The notes under the pieces are model-generated. The model had not been told where the DNA came from. It saw nothing but the letters and a program-made list of their open reading frames with translations, and did not search any database. This document shows, one piece after another, positions 34,895-43,704 of a DNA stretch of 64,000 nt. The translations under genes and the position numbers were made by a program. The DNA comes from Desulfovibrionales bacterium (GTDB lineage: Bacteria > Desulfobacterota > Desulfovibrionia > Desulfovibrionales > Desulfonatronaceae): positions 1-64,000 of the forward strand of contig REDL01000069.1 of assembly GCA_007693505.1 (NCBI GenBank). The letters run 5' to 3'. The stretch's first letter is position 1. Every line of letters starts with the position of its first letter.

Positions 34895-35833
34895 ATGACC
34901 ACCGCCTTGTTATACGACCCGGTATTTGCCGTGCATGACGCCGGGGTCAGGCATCCCGAAAGCCCGATGCGCTATACGGCCCTGGTCCGTGCCCTGGAAG
35001 AGGACCGGGAAACCGCTGATCTGACGCGGCTTGCCCCGCGTCCGGCAACGCTCGCGGAACTGCGCTATTGCCACAGCCAGGAGTACATCGAACTGGTCCG
35101 GCAACGCATCCAGGACGGGCACCGCAGTCTGGGTTTTCCGGACACCAATGTCGGCCCGGGTTCCTGGGATGCGGCCCTGCACGCCGCCGGGGGGGCCATC
35201 ACGGCCGTGGACACGGTGCTGGCCGGGCAGGCCGACAGCGTGTTTTGCGTGATGCGCCCCCCCGGACACCATGCCCGCCCCAAGCAGGGCATGGGGTTCT
35301 GTATCTTTAACAATATCGCGTTGGCCGCCCGGCACGCCCAGGCCGTGCATGGACTGGAGCGCATCCTCATCGTGGACTGGGACGTGCACCACGGCAACGG
35401 CACCCAGGAAATCTTCTACGACGACCCATCCGTGCTCTTTTTCAGCACCCACCAAAGCAGCTGGTACCCATACTCCGGCGAGCCCCATGAAACCGGCATC
35501 AACGCCGGGGAAGGGTACACCATCAACTGTCCTTTTCCCTACGGCACGGACATCATCCCGGTGCGAAACGCCTTTCTGGAGCGCCTGGTGCCGGCAGCCC
35601 GCACCTTTCAGCCGGAACTGGTGCTCATCTCCGCCGGGTTCGACGCCCTGGCAACGGACCCTTTGGGCGGATTCCAACTGCAGCCGGAGGACTTTGCCGC
35701 GTTAAGCGCAATTGTTCTGGATATTGCCGGATCCACTGCCCAGGGTCGGGTGATTTCGTTGCTGGAAGGCGGCTACGATCTACCTGGCCTGACCGCAGCG
35801 GCCCTGGTTCATGTCCACGCCTTGATGGACTGA
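34895..35833 (+). CDS. Histone deacetylase-family protein (HdaH/AcuC-like)
   Basis: The 312-residue zinc-dependent deacetylase probably removes acetyl or similar groups from small molecules (acetyl-polyamines) or proteins. Family motifs are RHPESPMRY, RPPGHHA, GFCIFNN, IVDWDVHHGNGTQEIF (zinc Asp and His), STHQSSWYP, ISAGFDAL and LEGGYDLPGL. The start at 34895 has GAGG upstream. It lies 62 bp after the glutamate synthase operon on the same strand and could be read through from it. Confidence 0.9.
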   Translation: MTTALLYDPVFAVHDAGVRHPESPMRYTALVRALEEDRETADLTRLAPRPATLAELRYCHSQEYIELVRQRIQDGHRSLGFPDTNVGPGSWDAALHAAGGAITAVDTVLAGQADSVFCVMRPPGHHARPKQGMGFCIFNNIALAARHAQAVHGLERILIVDWDVHHGNGTQEIFYDDPSVLFFSTHQSSWYPYSGEPHETGINAGEGYTINCPFPYGTDIIPVRNAFLERLVPAARTFQPELVLISAGFDALATDPLGGFQLQPEDFAALSAIVLDIAGSTAQGRVISLLEGGYDLPGLTAAALVHVHALMD

Positions 35834-36027
35834 TCGACTCAGGTGCGGGGGACAAAATGTTTCAGTGTCCGGCATGTCTTCCAAAAACATCCGTAGTCCT
35901 TTTGCCGCGTGGAACACATCGCCTGGTGGAAAACCACGCTGCACACAAAAAACAGGTTTTCCGCTCGTCATGAACCACTGCGATTTTCACGCACCTGGCC
36001 ACCATTCTGACAATCACGCCACCCCCC

Positions 36028-36309
36028 ATGCACATGAATTTTCCAAAGCACCGCCTTGACGCAAGCGCTCCTCCGGCTGATGAGGCATTCATGCAGCTTT
36101 TCGCCGGATCTCCCAACGCTGTGGTCCTTCGCGAACCGGAGGGACGGGTGGTGATCCGCAACGCGGCATTCACCAGGATGTTTGCGACAGGTGACCCCGC
36201 TGTGCAACAGTTTTCCGAGGACATGCCGCGGCCTTGCCCGGAGTACAGGGAGCGCGCAAAGTGCCTATTGCGCGGTGATGCGACAATTCACAGCCTGGAG
36301 GTGTGCTAG
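36028..36309 (+). pseudogene. Truncated N-terminal PAS segment of the following GGDEF-EAL gene
   Basis: This 93-residue frame starts MHMNFPKH, shows a PAS domain beginning (FAGSPNAVVLREPEGRVVIRNAAFTRMF, in pieces), and is cut by TAG at 36307-36309. The reading frame continues without shift into the downstream gene (QAGADRTVETSVSQFPF), which carries the rest of the same PAS domain. The original single gene (36028-38526) therefore has one amber codon. Confidence 0.75.
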
Positions 36310-36330
36310 CAAGCCGGGGCTGACCGGACC

Positions 36331-38526
36331 GTGGAAACCAGTGTTTCTCAATTTCCTTTTACCCTGGCAGACGGGCGGGATCTGGTCTGGTGTATTTTCG
36401 TGGACATTTCCGATCGCAAGCAGGCCGAGCGGATGCTTCGGGATGCGGAAAACAAGTACCGCTCCATTTTTCTCCATGCCGTGGAGGGCATATTCCAGAC
36501 CACGCCCGACGGACGCTATCTGGACGTCAATCCAGCCCTGGCCGGAATCTATGGCTACGAATCCGCCGAGGCAATGATCCAGGCTCTGCGGGACATCAAG
36601 ACGCAGTTGTATGTCGACTCCAACCGCCGGGACGAATTCATCCGGATCATGGACCAGGAGCACGCGGTCTGGGATTTTGTTTCCGAGGTCTACAAAAAGG
36701 ACGGAAGCCGGATCTGGATTTCGGAAAATGCCCGCGCGGTATACGACGACCAACACCGGATCGCCTATTTCGAGGGAACGGTGGTGGACATCACCCGCCG
36801 CAAACTGGCCGAGGAAGCCCTGGAAACCCAGCGGGAACTGTTCACCCAGCTGTTCGCCAATTCGCCGCAGGCCATTGTGCTCACGGACATGGAACGCAAC
36901 GTGATCGACGCCAACATGGCCTTTGAGCGGCTTTTCGGTTACCGGGCCGTGGATATTCGAGGATTTTCCATCCGGGGGTTCATTGTTCCCGAGGAACTCA
37001 TGGCGGACACCGAGACCTTCCGGGCCGCGGTGCTGTCCGGCAATGCCATGCAGGCCGAGACGCAACGCCGACACAAGGACGGCCGATTGATTCCGGTGTC
37101 CATGATCGGTTTCCCGTTGCAGGTTCGCGGAGCCACACAGGGCGTGGTCTTCATCTACCAGGACATCTCCGAGCGAAAGGCCTTTGAGGAACAGATCACC
37201 CACCAGGCCTTCCACGACGGCTTGACCGGACTGCCCAACCGCAGCCTGTTTGCCGAGCGGTTGGCCCGGGCCGTGGAACGGGGCAAACGCCGTCCCGGCT
37301 ACCGCTACGCCGTGGTCATGGTGGACTTGGACAAGTTCAAGTCGGTCAACGATACCCTGGGGCACCAGGCCGGGGATGATCTGCTGGTGGAGATCGGACG
37401 ACGTTTGACCAATTGCATCCGCTCCATGGATACCGTAGCCCGGCTCGGAGGGGACGAGTTTGCGCTTATTCTCGAGGAACTCACCTCGGAAGAGGAAGCC
37501 TTGGCCATTGTTGGCCGCATCGAGGAGACCCTTCGCGGCTCGCTGGCCTTCCCCGCCGGAGAAATTCGGCCCGCGGCCAGCATCGGCGTGGTCATGCACT
37601 CCGAGGAATACGCCAGCGCCGAAGACCTCCTGCGGGACGCGGACATCGCCATGTACCGGGCCAAGGAGCTACGCTGCGGAAACCTGCTCTTTGATCGCTC
37701 CATGCGCCTGGAACTGCAGGAATCCATGAACCTGGAAAACGAGCTGCGCCTTGCCGTGGCCGACAATGCCCTGAACGTGCATTACCAACCGATCATCCGC
37801 GTGAACGGAGGCAAACTGGAGGGTTTCGAAGCCCTGGTCCGCTGGAACCATCCGGGCATGGGGCAGGTACCGCCGTCCCGATTTATCCCTTTGGCCGAGG
37901 ATACCGGATTGATCCTGCCTCTGGGCCGGTTTGTCATCCGGGAAGCCTGCACGCGGCTGGCCGCATGGCGCACATCGTTTCCAGGCGGCGCGGATCTCTT
38001 TGTCAGTGTCAATGTCTCCTCTTTGCAGTTCCTGCAGGATGACCTGGTGGGGTATGTGGCCCGTGTCCTGCACGATCTGGGCTTGCAGCCTGGTTCCCTG
38101 AAGCTGGAAATCACGGAAACCGTGCTGATGCATGACCCGGTACATACGGCGCGGGAGCTGCAACGCCTGAAGGAACTGGGGGTGCGCATTGCCATTGACG
38201 ACTTCGGTACCGGGTATTCCTCCCTGAGCTATCTCCAGCGTCTGCCCATCGACCACCTCAAAATCGACCGATCCTTCATCAGCGGCAACGAGCAGGCCGA
38301 GGGCAATCTGCACATTGTCAACTCGATCATTTCCATGGCCAGAGCGCTGGGGCTCTCGGTCATTGCCGAGGGGGTGGAACGGGAGGAGCAGCTGGCCTGT
38401 CTGCGTGAACTTGATTGCGACAACGCCCAGGGATTCATGTTCTCCCGGCCCATGGATGCCCAGGAGACCGCGGCGTATATCCTGCGGCATACCCAGGCAG
38501 GCCCCACCAGCGGCCCTCCTTCGTAG
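36331..38526 (+). CDS. PAS-GGDEF-EAL cyclic-di-GMP signalling protein (main part)
   Basis: From a GTG at 36331 the product would be 731 residues: the second half of a PAS domain, two more PAS domains (about 50-165 and 170-290), GGDEF (about 300-455, with LGGDEFALIL) and EAL (about 475-720, with GFEALVRWNHP, IDDFGTGYSSL, DHLKIDRSFI and AEGVE). Both catalytic motifs are intact, so it can in principle make and break c-di-GMP. The natural N-terminus is separated by an in-frame TAG, so the protein may be made from the internal GTG, by low readthrough, or not at all. No strong ribosome binding site was seen before the GTG. Confidence 0.85.
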   Translation: METSVSQFPFTLADGRDLVWCIFVDISDRKQAERMLRDAENKYRSIFLHAVEGIFQTTPDGRYLDVNPALAGIYGYESAEAMIQALRDIKTQLYVDSNRRDEFIRIMDQEHAVWDFVSEVYKKDGSRIWISENARAVYDDQHRIAYFEGTVVDITRRKLAEEALETQRELFTQLFANSPQAIVLTDMERNVIDANMAFERLFGYRAVDIRGFSIRGFIVPEELMADTETFRAAVLSGNAMQAETQRRHKDGRLIPVSMIGFPLQVRGATQGVVFIYQDISERKAFEEQITHQAFHDGLTGLPNRSLFAERLARAVERGKRRPGYRYAVVMVDLDKFKSVNDTLGHQAGDDLLVEIGRRLTNCIRSMDTVARLGGDEFALILEELTSEEEALAIVGRIEETLRGSLAFPAGEIRPAASIGVVMHSEEYASAEDLLRDADIAMYRAKELRCGNLLFDRSMRLELQESMNLENELRLAVADNALNVHYQPIIRVNGGKLEGFEALVRWNHPGMGQVPPSRFIPLAEDTGLILPLGRFVIREACTRLAAWRTSFPGGADLFVSVNVSSLQFLQDDLVGYVARVLHDLGLQPGSLKLEITETVLMHDPVHTARELQRLKELGVRIAIDDFGTGYSSLSYLQRLPIDHLKIDRSFISGNEQAEGNLHIVNSIISMARALGLSVIAEGVEREEQLACLRELDCDNAQGFMFSRPMDAQETAAYILRHTQAGPTSGPPS

Positions 38527-38632
38527 CGCATCCACGCCGACCACAAAACACCGCCAGAGGGTTACGTTTCCCCCCTTCGCGCCCACCCCCCAAGCTTCCC
38601 TCTTTTGAGATTGGCCCCGTCTCCACCTCACG

Positions 38633-38703
38633 CAGGGCAATTTCTTCTCACGTAACTCTATGAAATTTTTGAGGCTGGCTTGCCCTGTTTGGGACGGATC
38701 GCC
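38633..38703 (+). repeat. Palindromic ~70-bp unit, copy 3
   Basis: CAGGGCAATTTCTTCTCACG at the left and TGGCTTGCCCTGTTTGGGAC at the right closely match the copies near 28.4 and 28.8 kb. It lies between the convergent GGDEF-EAL and ferredoxin genes. Confidence 0.8.
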
Positions 38704-38732
38704 TCCGCATCAGCAGGATTGCGGCCCTGCAA

Positions 38733-39308
38733 TCAGTCTTCCGGATCGCTTTTCCGGCCCGCGGCATACCCCTCGACACTGACGGACTTCTTCATGGCCC
38801 GCAGGCCCACCTGGGTGCCAAAGCGTTCCGGGTGCATGTGCGACTGAACGATACCCTCGGCCACCCGTTGTCGGAGTTCGGCCTCGATCTCATCCGGACT
38901 GCCGAACAGGATCGCCCCGCAGGGACAGATCTCCACGCAGGCCGGGGTCATGCCCTTGGCCCGACGCACGGCGCACAGATCGCACTTGGCCACTGGATCA
39001 GGACCGGAGCGGGAATGGGAGATGGCTGCGAAGGGACAGACCGACAGGCAGACCATGCAGCCGACGCAGGCTTTGGGGTCCAGGACCACCGCCCCATCCT
39101 CATCCTGATGGAAGGCGTTCACGTTGCAGGCTTTCAGACAGGCCGGGTTGGCGCAATGGTGGCAGCTGATGGGCACGGTGATGCCGTCGCTGGTCCGGGT
39201 CATGTGGATGCGCGGCTGGCCGTAAAGATAGCCGCAGACCGCCTCGCAGCTCTCGCAACCGATGCACAAGTTGTAGTCGATATACAGGGTTTTCTTCGAT
39301 TCAGCCAT
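38733..39308 (-). CDS. Four-cluster 4Fe-4S ferredoxin-like electron-transfer protein
   Basis: The 191-residue protein (start MAESKKTLYIDYN at 39308) has four cysteine groups: CIGCESCEAVC, CHHCANPACLKAC, CVGCMVCLSVC and CDLC...CVEICPC. This is the DmsB/HybA/AorA layout of a soluble electron carrier. It overlaps the FAD oxidoreductase gene upstream by eight bases, so the pair makes one complex. In tungsten aldehyde oxidoreductase systems a protein of this size (AorA) works with an FAD subunit (AorC); no catalytic AOR subunit is adjacent here, so that link is only an idea. An Arg/Lys/Asp-rich tail follows the last cluster. Confidence 0.88.
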   Translation of the reverse strand: MAESKKTLYIDYNLCIGCESCEAVCGYLYGQPRIHMTRTSDGITVPISCHHCANPACLKACNVNAFHQDEDGAVVLDPKACVGCMVCLSVCPFAAISHSRSGPDPVAKCDLCAVRRAKGMTPACVEICPCGAILFGSPDEIEAELRQRVAEGIVQSHMHPERFGTQVGLRAMKKSVSVEGYAAGRKSDPED

Positions 39309-40347
39309 GATCGGCCTCCTTTGCGGCATCTGCATTCGGATCCCTGGACTTGATCCAGCCGTCCAGGGATTCCGCGGCACGCAGGCCGCTGAGGATGGCC
39401 CGCCCGATCTTGGACGGACCGGTGAGCACATCCCCGGCCACAAAGACGCCCTCGAACCTGGTCATCTGCAGCCACCCCTGCCCGTCTTTGGAAATGTCCT
39501 CCAGCCGGAGTTCGCGGGGAAAGGGGTTGGTGGGCACCTCTCCTATGGCCGCCACCACCAGATCCACGTCCAATTCCTGCTCCCCGTTTTGGTCCACGCC
39601 GGCTTGGGTATAGACCAGCTTTCGCGCCCGATCCTCCCCTGTGATCCGGATCGGAGTAACCTGTTCCCGCCAATGCACGCCCCGCTGGCGCAGGAGCTTG
39701 ATCTCCATCCGGCCCGCAGGCGCATCGTCCACGGTCTTGCGGTAAAGCATGCTGATTTTCCCGGCTCCCAGCCGCAGACAGCTCTGCGCCACATCCACCG
39801 CGGACAACCCGGCACCAATCACCGCCACCCGCCGGCCCTCGACCTGTGGCGGCGCGACCCGGGTCTCAGCCATCTTGCAGGCCCGCAAGGGGAAGAGAAA
39901 TTCCAGAGATGTGTACACGCCGGGCAGATCCTCACCGGGGATGTTCAGACGTCGCGGCCGCCAACTGCCGGTGCAGATCAACACCGCGGCGCATTCGTGC
40001 AGCAGATCGGAAAGGCTGACCATTTCCTGCACGAATTCGTCCCCGGATTCGCAAACCTTGTCCTGGGTGCAGATTTTCGTGCAAAAATGAAAGCGAACTC
40101 CGTACTCCGCGGCCAGCTTTTCCGCGGCGTCCTCGATGCGCTTGGCCGGAATCCGAAAGCCGGGAATACCGAAGACCAGCAGCCCGCCGGCCTTGGGCAG
40201 TTTATCGTAGACATGCACCTCGTAGCCCGCGCAAGCCAGCCACCCGGCTGCCGAGAGCCCGGCCGGCCCGGATCCGACCACCGCCGCCTTCAGCCCATTG
40301 GGCGCAGGCGGCGCGGAACAGAGAAATGCGTAGTTCATGGTATTCAT
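39301..40347 (-). CDS. FAD/NAD(P)-dependent oxidoreductase, GltD/AorC-like
   Basis: The 348-residue flavoprotein has an FAD-binding GSGPAGLSAAG near the N-terminus, GGLLVFGIPGFRIP (GltD family hallmark), a NAD(P) loop GAGLSAVDVAQ, and the C-terminal VFVAGDVLTGPSKIGRAI motif. It lacks the N-terminal ferredoxin part of full GltD. It probably passes electrons between NAD(P)H and the four-cluster ferredoxin encoded just downstream and overlapping it. The ATG at 40347 has AGG upstream; a GTG two codons earlier is also in frame. Confidence 0.87.
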   Translation of the reverse strand: MNTMNYAFLCSAPPAPNGLKAAVVGSGPAGLSAAGWLACAGYEVHVYDKLPKAGGLLVFGIPGFRIPAKRIEDAAEKLAAEYGVRFHFCTKICTQDKVCESGDEFVQEMVSLSDLLHECAAVLICTGSWRPRRLNIPGEDLPGVYTSLEFLFPLRACKMAETRVAPPQVEGRRVAVIGAGLSAVDVAQSCLRLGAGKISMLYRKTVDDAPAGRMEIKLLRQRGVHWREQVTPIRITGEDRARKLVYTQAGVDQNGEQELDVDLVVAAIGEVPTNPFPRELRLEDISKDGQGWLQMTRFEGVFVAGDVLTGPSKIGRAILSGLRAAESLDGWIKSRDPNADAAKEADHG

Positions 40348-40563
40348 GTGCACCTGCCTTGATCATCAAGAAATGGATCCAGCCCTGCCCGAATTCCACC
40401 ACCTGGATTCCACCACAACAGGCCAGGGAGATAGCTGGATAACCTACACCTTCTTTGGTAGATTGCAAGGCGGCATGCAGCACCTCGAGGCAAGGGAACC
40501 TCGGCCCCATGGCAGGAAATCAACCGCAACGGTCACCCAAAATCATCAACAAAAGGAATCCCC

Positions 40564-40878
40564 ATGTCCAAAGACAAACTCCCGAAAAATTTTCAGAAGA
40601 TGCAAAAAAATCATCCAGACTTCATGACCGCGGTCGGCAATCTGGGCAAGGTGGTCCGGGATGCCGGACCATTGGACGAGAAGACCGTCAACCTGCTCCA
40701 GATGGCCGCTGCCACGGCCCTGCGCATGGAAGGGGCGGTGCACAGCCATGCCCGCCGGGCCATGTCCTCCGGAGCGACGGAAGAAGAAGTCCGCCACGCC
40801 CTGATCGTCCTCACCTCGACCATTGGCTTTCCAGCCGTGGCCGCGGCCACAAGCTGGGTCAACGACCTGGAGGATTAG
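40564..40878 (+). CDS. Carboxymuconolactone decarboxylase-family (AhpD-like) protein
   Basis: A 104-residue all-helical protein of the CMD/AhpD family, with AAATALRMEGAVHSHARRAMSSGAT and EEVRHALIVLTSTIGFPA in pieces. In AhpD the active CxxC sits just before the His; here those positions read GAVH, with no cysteine in the protein at all. Disulfide reductase activity is therefore unlikely, and a different role is expected. It starts at 40564 after AAAAGGA. It is divergent from the FAD oxidoreductase gene. Confidence 0.85.
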   Translation: MSKDKLPKNFQKMQKNHPDFMTAVGNLGKVVRDAGPLDEKTVNLLQMAAATALRMEGAVHSHARRAMSSGATEEEVRHALIVLTSTIGFPAVAAATSWVNDLED

Positions 40879-41020
40879 GCATCACAACGGTGAGTGCGGG
40901 AACATCTATCACGAGTGCACGCACCAGGCCCACCCTGGCCGGCGCCCCGTTCCGGCACAGGGTTCCCGCCTGACCGCCGCCTGAACATCACCTGAACGCC
41001 AAATGAACGCCAAATGAACG

Positions 41021-41108
41021 GTAGAGGCAGGCCTTGCGCCTGCCCTTTTTCGAGGCCATTGCCGGCATTGCCGCGCCCATCCAGGGCGGCCCTTGCGGCC
41101 GCCCCTAC
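41021..41108. repeat. Short element with inverted hairpin ends (GTAGaGGC / GCCcCTAC)
   Basis: Both ends form hairpins: GGCAGGC-CTTGC-GCCTGCC at 41026-41044, and GGGCGGCC-CTTGC-GGCCGCCC at 41084-41104. The outer bases GTAGAGGC and GCCCCTAC are inverted. The 88-bp unit looks like a small non-coding mobile repeat. Confidence 0.55.
41026..41050 (+). terminator. Hairpin followed by T-run
   Basis: GGCAGGC pairs with GCCTGCC over a five-base loop and is followed by CTTTTT. It can terminate transcription from the CMD gene, though it is also one end of the 88-bp repeat. Confidence 0.6.
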
Positions 41109-41286
41109 AGAGAAAAAACCCGATTGAAACCCTCTACGGCATTAAGGCGAGATGCCGCGCCCTGAAAACAAAACACCGCCCTTTATCTTTCAGGACGTTC
41201 ATGTTTTCCTTGGCATCGCGAACGGCCAGTCGGGGCCTGAAAGAAGGAAAATGCAGGGCAAAAGAGAGACAATAAAGGGAGATACA

Positions 41287-42639
41287 ATGCAACAGCACGA
41301 TGTGATCGTCATCGGCTCCGGTACCGCAGGCTATACCGCGGCGCATGCCTGCCGCAAGGCTGGAAAAAGCGTCCTGGTGGCGGACAAGCGACCGTTCGGC
41401 GGGACCTGCGCCATGCGGGGGTGCCAACCCAAAAAGATCCTGGTGGCCGCGGCTACGGCCATGCACCGGGCCAACGCCCTGCATGGCCAGGGGATAACCG
41501 GGGAAAGCCGCCTGGACTGGCCAAGCCTGATGCGCTTCAAGCGGGATTTCACCGAAGCGGTGCCGGAGAAATCCGTACAGGGCTTTCACGATGCTGGAAT
41601 CAACACGGCCCATGGCGCCGTGACCTTCACCGGCCCCAACCAGATGCGCATCGGCTCTGATACCCATACAGCTGAGCACATCGTCATCGCCGCCGGAACC
41701 GTTCCCCGAACATTGCCCATTCCTGGTGCGGACCTGCTGTTGGACAGCGATGCTTTTCTGGAGCTGGACAACCTGCCGGAAAGCATCGTGTTCCTGGGCG
41801 GTGGCTTCATCTGTTTCGAATTCGCCTTTATTTGCGCCCTGGCCGGTGTTCGGACGACAATCGTCCACCGGAGCGATCGCTTTCTGCGCAACTTCGATAC
41901 GGACATGGTTGACCAGTTGCTGGAGGCTGGAAGGAATTTGGGCATCACCTTGCTCCCGGAAACCAGGGTCGAAAAGGTGGAGCAGGCCGGCCCAAACTTG
42001 ATGCTGACCCTCTCCGGCCGGGAACCCTCCGAGCTCCGGGTGCATGCCGCCGTCGTGGCCGTGGGCCGGGTGCCCGAGGTGCATGACCTGGCCCTGGATG
42101 TGGCTGGGGTCGCCGCATCACCACGAGGGGTGACCGTGAACGCCTTCATGCAGAGCGTTTCCAACCCCGCGGTCTACGCCGTGGGGGATGTTGCGGACAC
42201 GCCCTACCAGCTGGCCACCACCGCGGATATGGAAGCGGAAACCGCGGCAGCCAACATTCTGGGCGGCAACAGGACCCAGGCGGACCATATGGCTGTGCCC
42301 CATGCGGTCTTCAGCATGCCCACCCTGGCCGGTGTAGGCATGAGCGAGAAGGGAGCCCGGCAGGCTGCGGAAAAACAGGGATTTCAGCTGGCCGTAAACA
42401 CCGGCGACGCCACTGTCTGGATGACCTCCAGGCGTATCGGCCAAAAACACGCGGCCTACAAGGTCTTGTTGAACCAGGACGCCGGAACCATCCTGGGGGC
42501 GCACCTGTTGGGCCACAATGCCGAGGAAATGATCAACATCTTCGCCATGGCCATCAAGTTCGGCCTGACCAGAACGCAGCTCAAAAGCCTGCTTTGGGCC
42601 TACCCGACCCACGTTTCAGACATCAAGTACATGATTTGA
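41287..42639 (+). CDS. Flavin-dependent disulfide oxidoreductase (dihydrolipoamide dehydrogenase-like)
   Basis: This 450-residue protein belongs to the FAD-linked pyridine nucleotide disulfide oxidoreductases. It has the FAD loop GSGTAGYTAAHACR, the redox pair in GGTCAMRGCQPKK, the NAD(P) loop LGGGFICFEFAFICAL (with GGGFI) and the second FAD motif VYAVGDVADT. The C-terminal interface has WAYPTHVSDIKYM, where classical members have the catalytic His in HPT. The electron acceptor may therefore differ from a simple lipoamide or glutathione. The start at 41287 has AGGGAG upstream. A strong terminator follows. Confidence 0.85.
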   Translation: MQQHDVIVIGSGTAGYTAAHACRKAGKSVLVADKRPFGGTCAMRGCQPKKILVAAATAMHRANALHGQGITGESRLDWPSLMRFKRDFTEAVPEKSVQGFHDAGINTAHGAVTFTGPNQMRIGSDTHTAEHIVIAAGTVPRTLPIPGADLLLDSDAFLELDNLPESIVFLGGGFICFEFAFICALAGVRTTIVHRSDRFLRNFDTDMVDQLLEAGRNLGITLLPETRVEKVEQAGPNLMLTLSGREPSELRVHAAVVAVGRVPEVHDLALDVAGVAASPRGVTVNAFMQSVSNPAVYAVGDVADTPYQLATTADMEAETAAANILGGNRTQADHMAVPHAVFSMPTLAGVGMSEKGARQAAEKQGFQLAVNTGDATVWMTSRRIGQKHAAYKVLLNQDAGTILGAHLLGHNAEEMINIFAMAIKFGLTRTQLKSLLWAYPTHVSDIKYMI

Positions 42640-42752
42640 CCTGGGGATGGTCTAGAATCCGTGGACACTTGCAGCATCTAACCGCTCGTTTCGTTAAGGA
42701 CGCGGAGAACGCTCAGAAGGTTTTTTTCTCCACGCGACAGAGAAGGGCAATG

Positions 42753-42795
42753 TGTTTGGAAAGCAGCTTGTTCCCTGCTTTCCAAACATCTTTTT
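42753..42795 (+). terminator. Strong intrinsic terminator
   Basis: TGTTTGGAAAGCAG at 42753-42766 pairs perfectly with CTGCTTTCCAAACA at 42775-42788 across an eight-base loop, followed by TCTTTTT. It ends the disulfide oxidoreductase transcript; the complementary strand can serve the convergent DJ-1 gene only weakly. Confidence 0.88.
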
Positions 42796-42862
42796 CTTGG
42801 CGTTCCTGGCACCTTGAGCGACCATCGGGAGCGGGCGCGGTTCGTCTGCATGTTTTTAACAA

Positions 42863-43387
42863 TCAGACCCGGCCCAGGGCCGCCACCACCGCGCGCATGA
42901 AGGCTGGAAGATCATCAGGGGTCCTGCTGGTGATCAGCCCGCCGTCCTCCACGACATCCTGGTCCACCCAGTTGGCTCCGGCATGGACCAGATCGTCCTT
43001 GATCGCGAAAAATGAGGTCACGGTGCGGCCTTTGAGAATATCGGCCGAAGCCAGCATCCACCCGGCATGACAAATGGCGGCGACCACCTTGCCCTGCCCA
43101 TGGAGGTCCCGCACCAGCCGGACCATGTCCTTGTCTCGGCGCATGTAATCCGGAGCATACCCGCCTGGGATGACCACACCGGCAAACTCCTCCGGATTCA
43201 GATCCGCGGCAGCAGCCGTGCTGGTGGCCGTGGTCCCGACCTTGCTGGAATAGACCACTCCGGCCTTGGCTCCCACCACCTCCACGTGGGCGCCGGTTTC
43301 CAGAAGCCGGTAATACGGGTAAATAAACTCATAATCATTAAACATTTCGGCCACCATGACCATGACTTTCTTGTTGGACAGTTCCAT
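42863..43387 (-). CDS. DJ-1/PfpI-family protein (deglycase/protease-like)
   Basis: The 174-residue protein has the DJ-1/PfpI fold: VMVMVAEMFNDYEF at the start, the acidic residue in NDYEF, VVIPGGYAPDYMR, and the nucleophile Cys in AICHAGWML. Members act as glyoxalases/deglycases or chaperones. The ATG at 43387 has GGAGG upstream. The longer reading frame upstream (NFKPVNFKP, a duplicated triplet run) is probably not translated. It is convergent with the disulfide oxidoreductase gene. Confidence 0.88.
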   Translation of the reverse strand: MELSNKKVMVMVAEMFNDYEFIYPYYRLLETGAHVEVVGAKAGVVYSSKVGTTATSTAAAADLNPEEFAGVVIPGGYAPDYMRRDKDMVRLVRDLHGQGKVVAAICHAGWMLASADILKGRTVTSFFAIKDDLVHAGANWVDQDVVEDGGLITSRTPDDLPAFMRAVVAALGRV

Positions 43388-43704
43388 GCATTCCTCCAGA
43401 AGCCCCGCGAAAGCGGGTTTGAAATTGACGGGTTTGAAATTGACCATTGATCGTCATGCAGACACGAAGACCCTATCGAAAAGCCCACTGCTTCGCAAAA
43501 CACCGAAACAGCAAAACACCCTCACCCCCCTTCAGTCCCCAAGGGCGGCACCCGTGCATAAAATAAAGTGCAGCCATTAAAACGAGCACGCGCGAATCCG
43601 AAAAAAAAAAAACAAACCAATCTCCCGTACTTCTTGACACAACAGCCATTCCTCATCAACCTGACCCCTGACCCCAGACCCCTGACCCCTGACTCACACA
43701 ACCC
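43388..43704. other. Divergent spacer with CCCCTGA tandem repeat
   Basis: These 317 bp separate the DJ-1 gene from the ABC-F gene. A nine-base A run near 43602 precedes four to five imperfect CCCCTGA/CCCCAGA units at 43661-43693, just before the ABC-F start. No gene was seen. A ribosome binding site for the ABC-F gene is not evident. Confidence 0.45.

Larger units (their letters stand above)
40879..41286. other. Intergenic region with MITE-like repeat
   Basis: These 408 bp contain a short tandem (ACGCCAAATGA twice near 40996-41018), a MITE-like element at 41021-41108, and then the leader of the flavin disulfide oxidoreductase gene. No gene was seen. Confidence 0.5.

Noticed and set aside
36307-36309. 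Pyrrolysine or other recoding of TAG
   Set aside because: TAG ends other genes here in the normal way, no pylS/pylT-type genes are visible, and the gene is not a methyltransferase.
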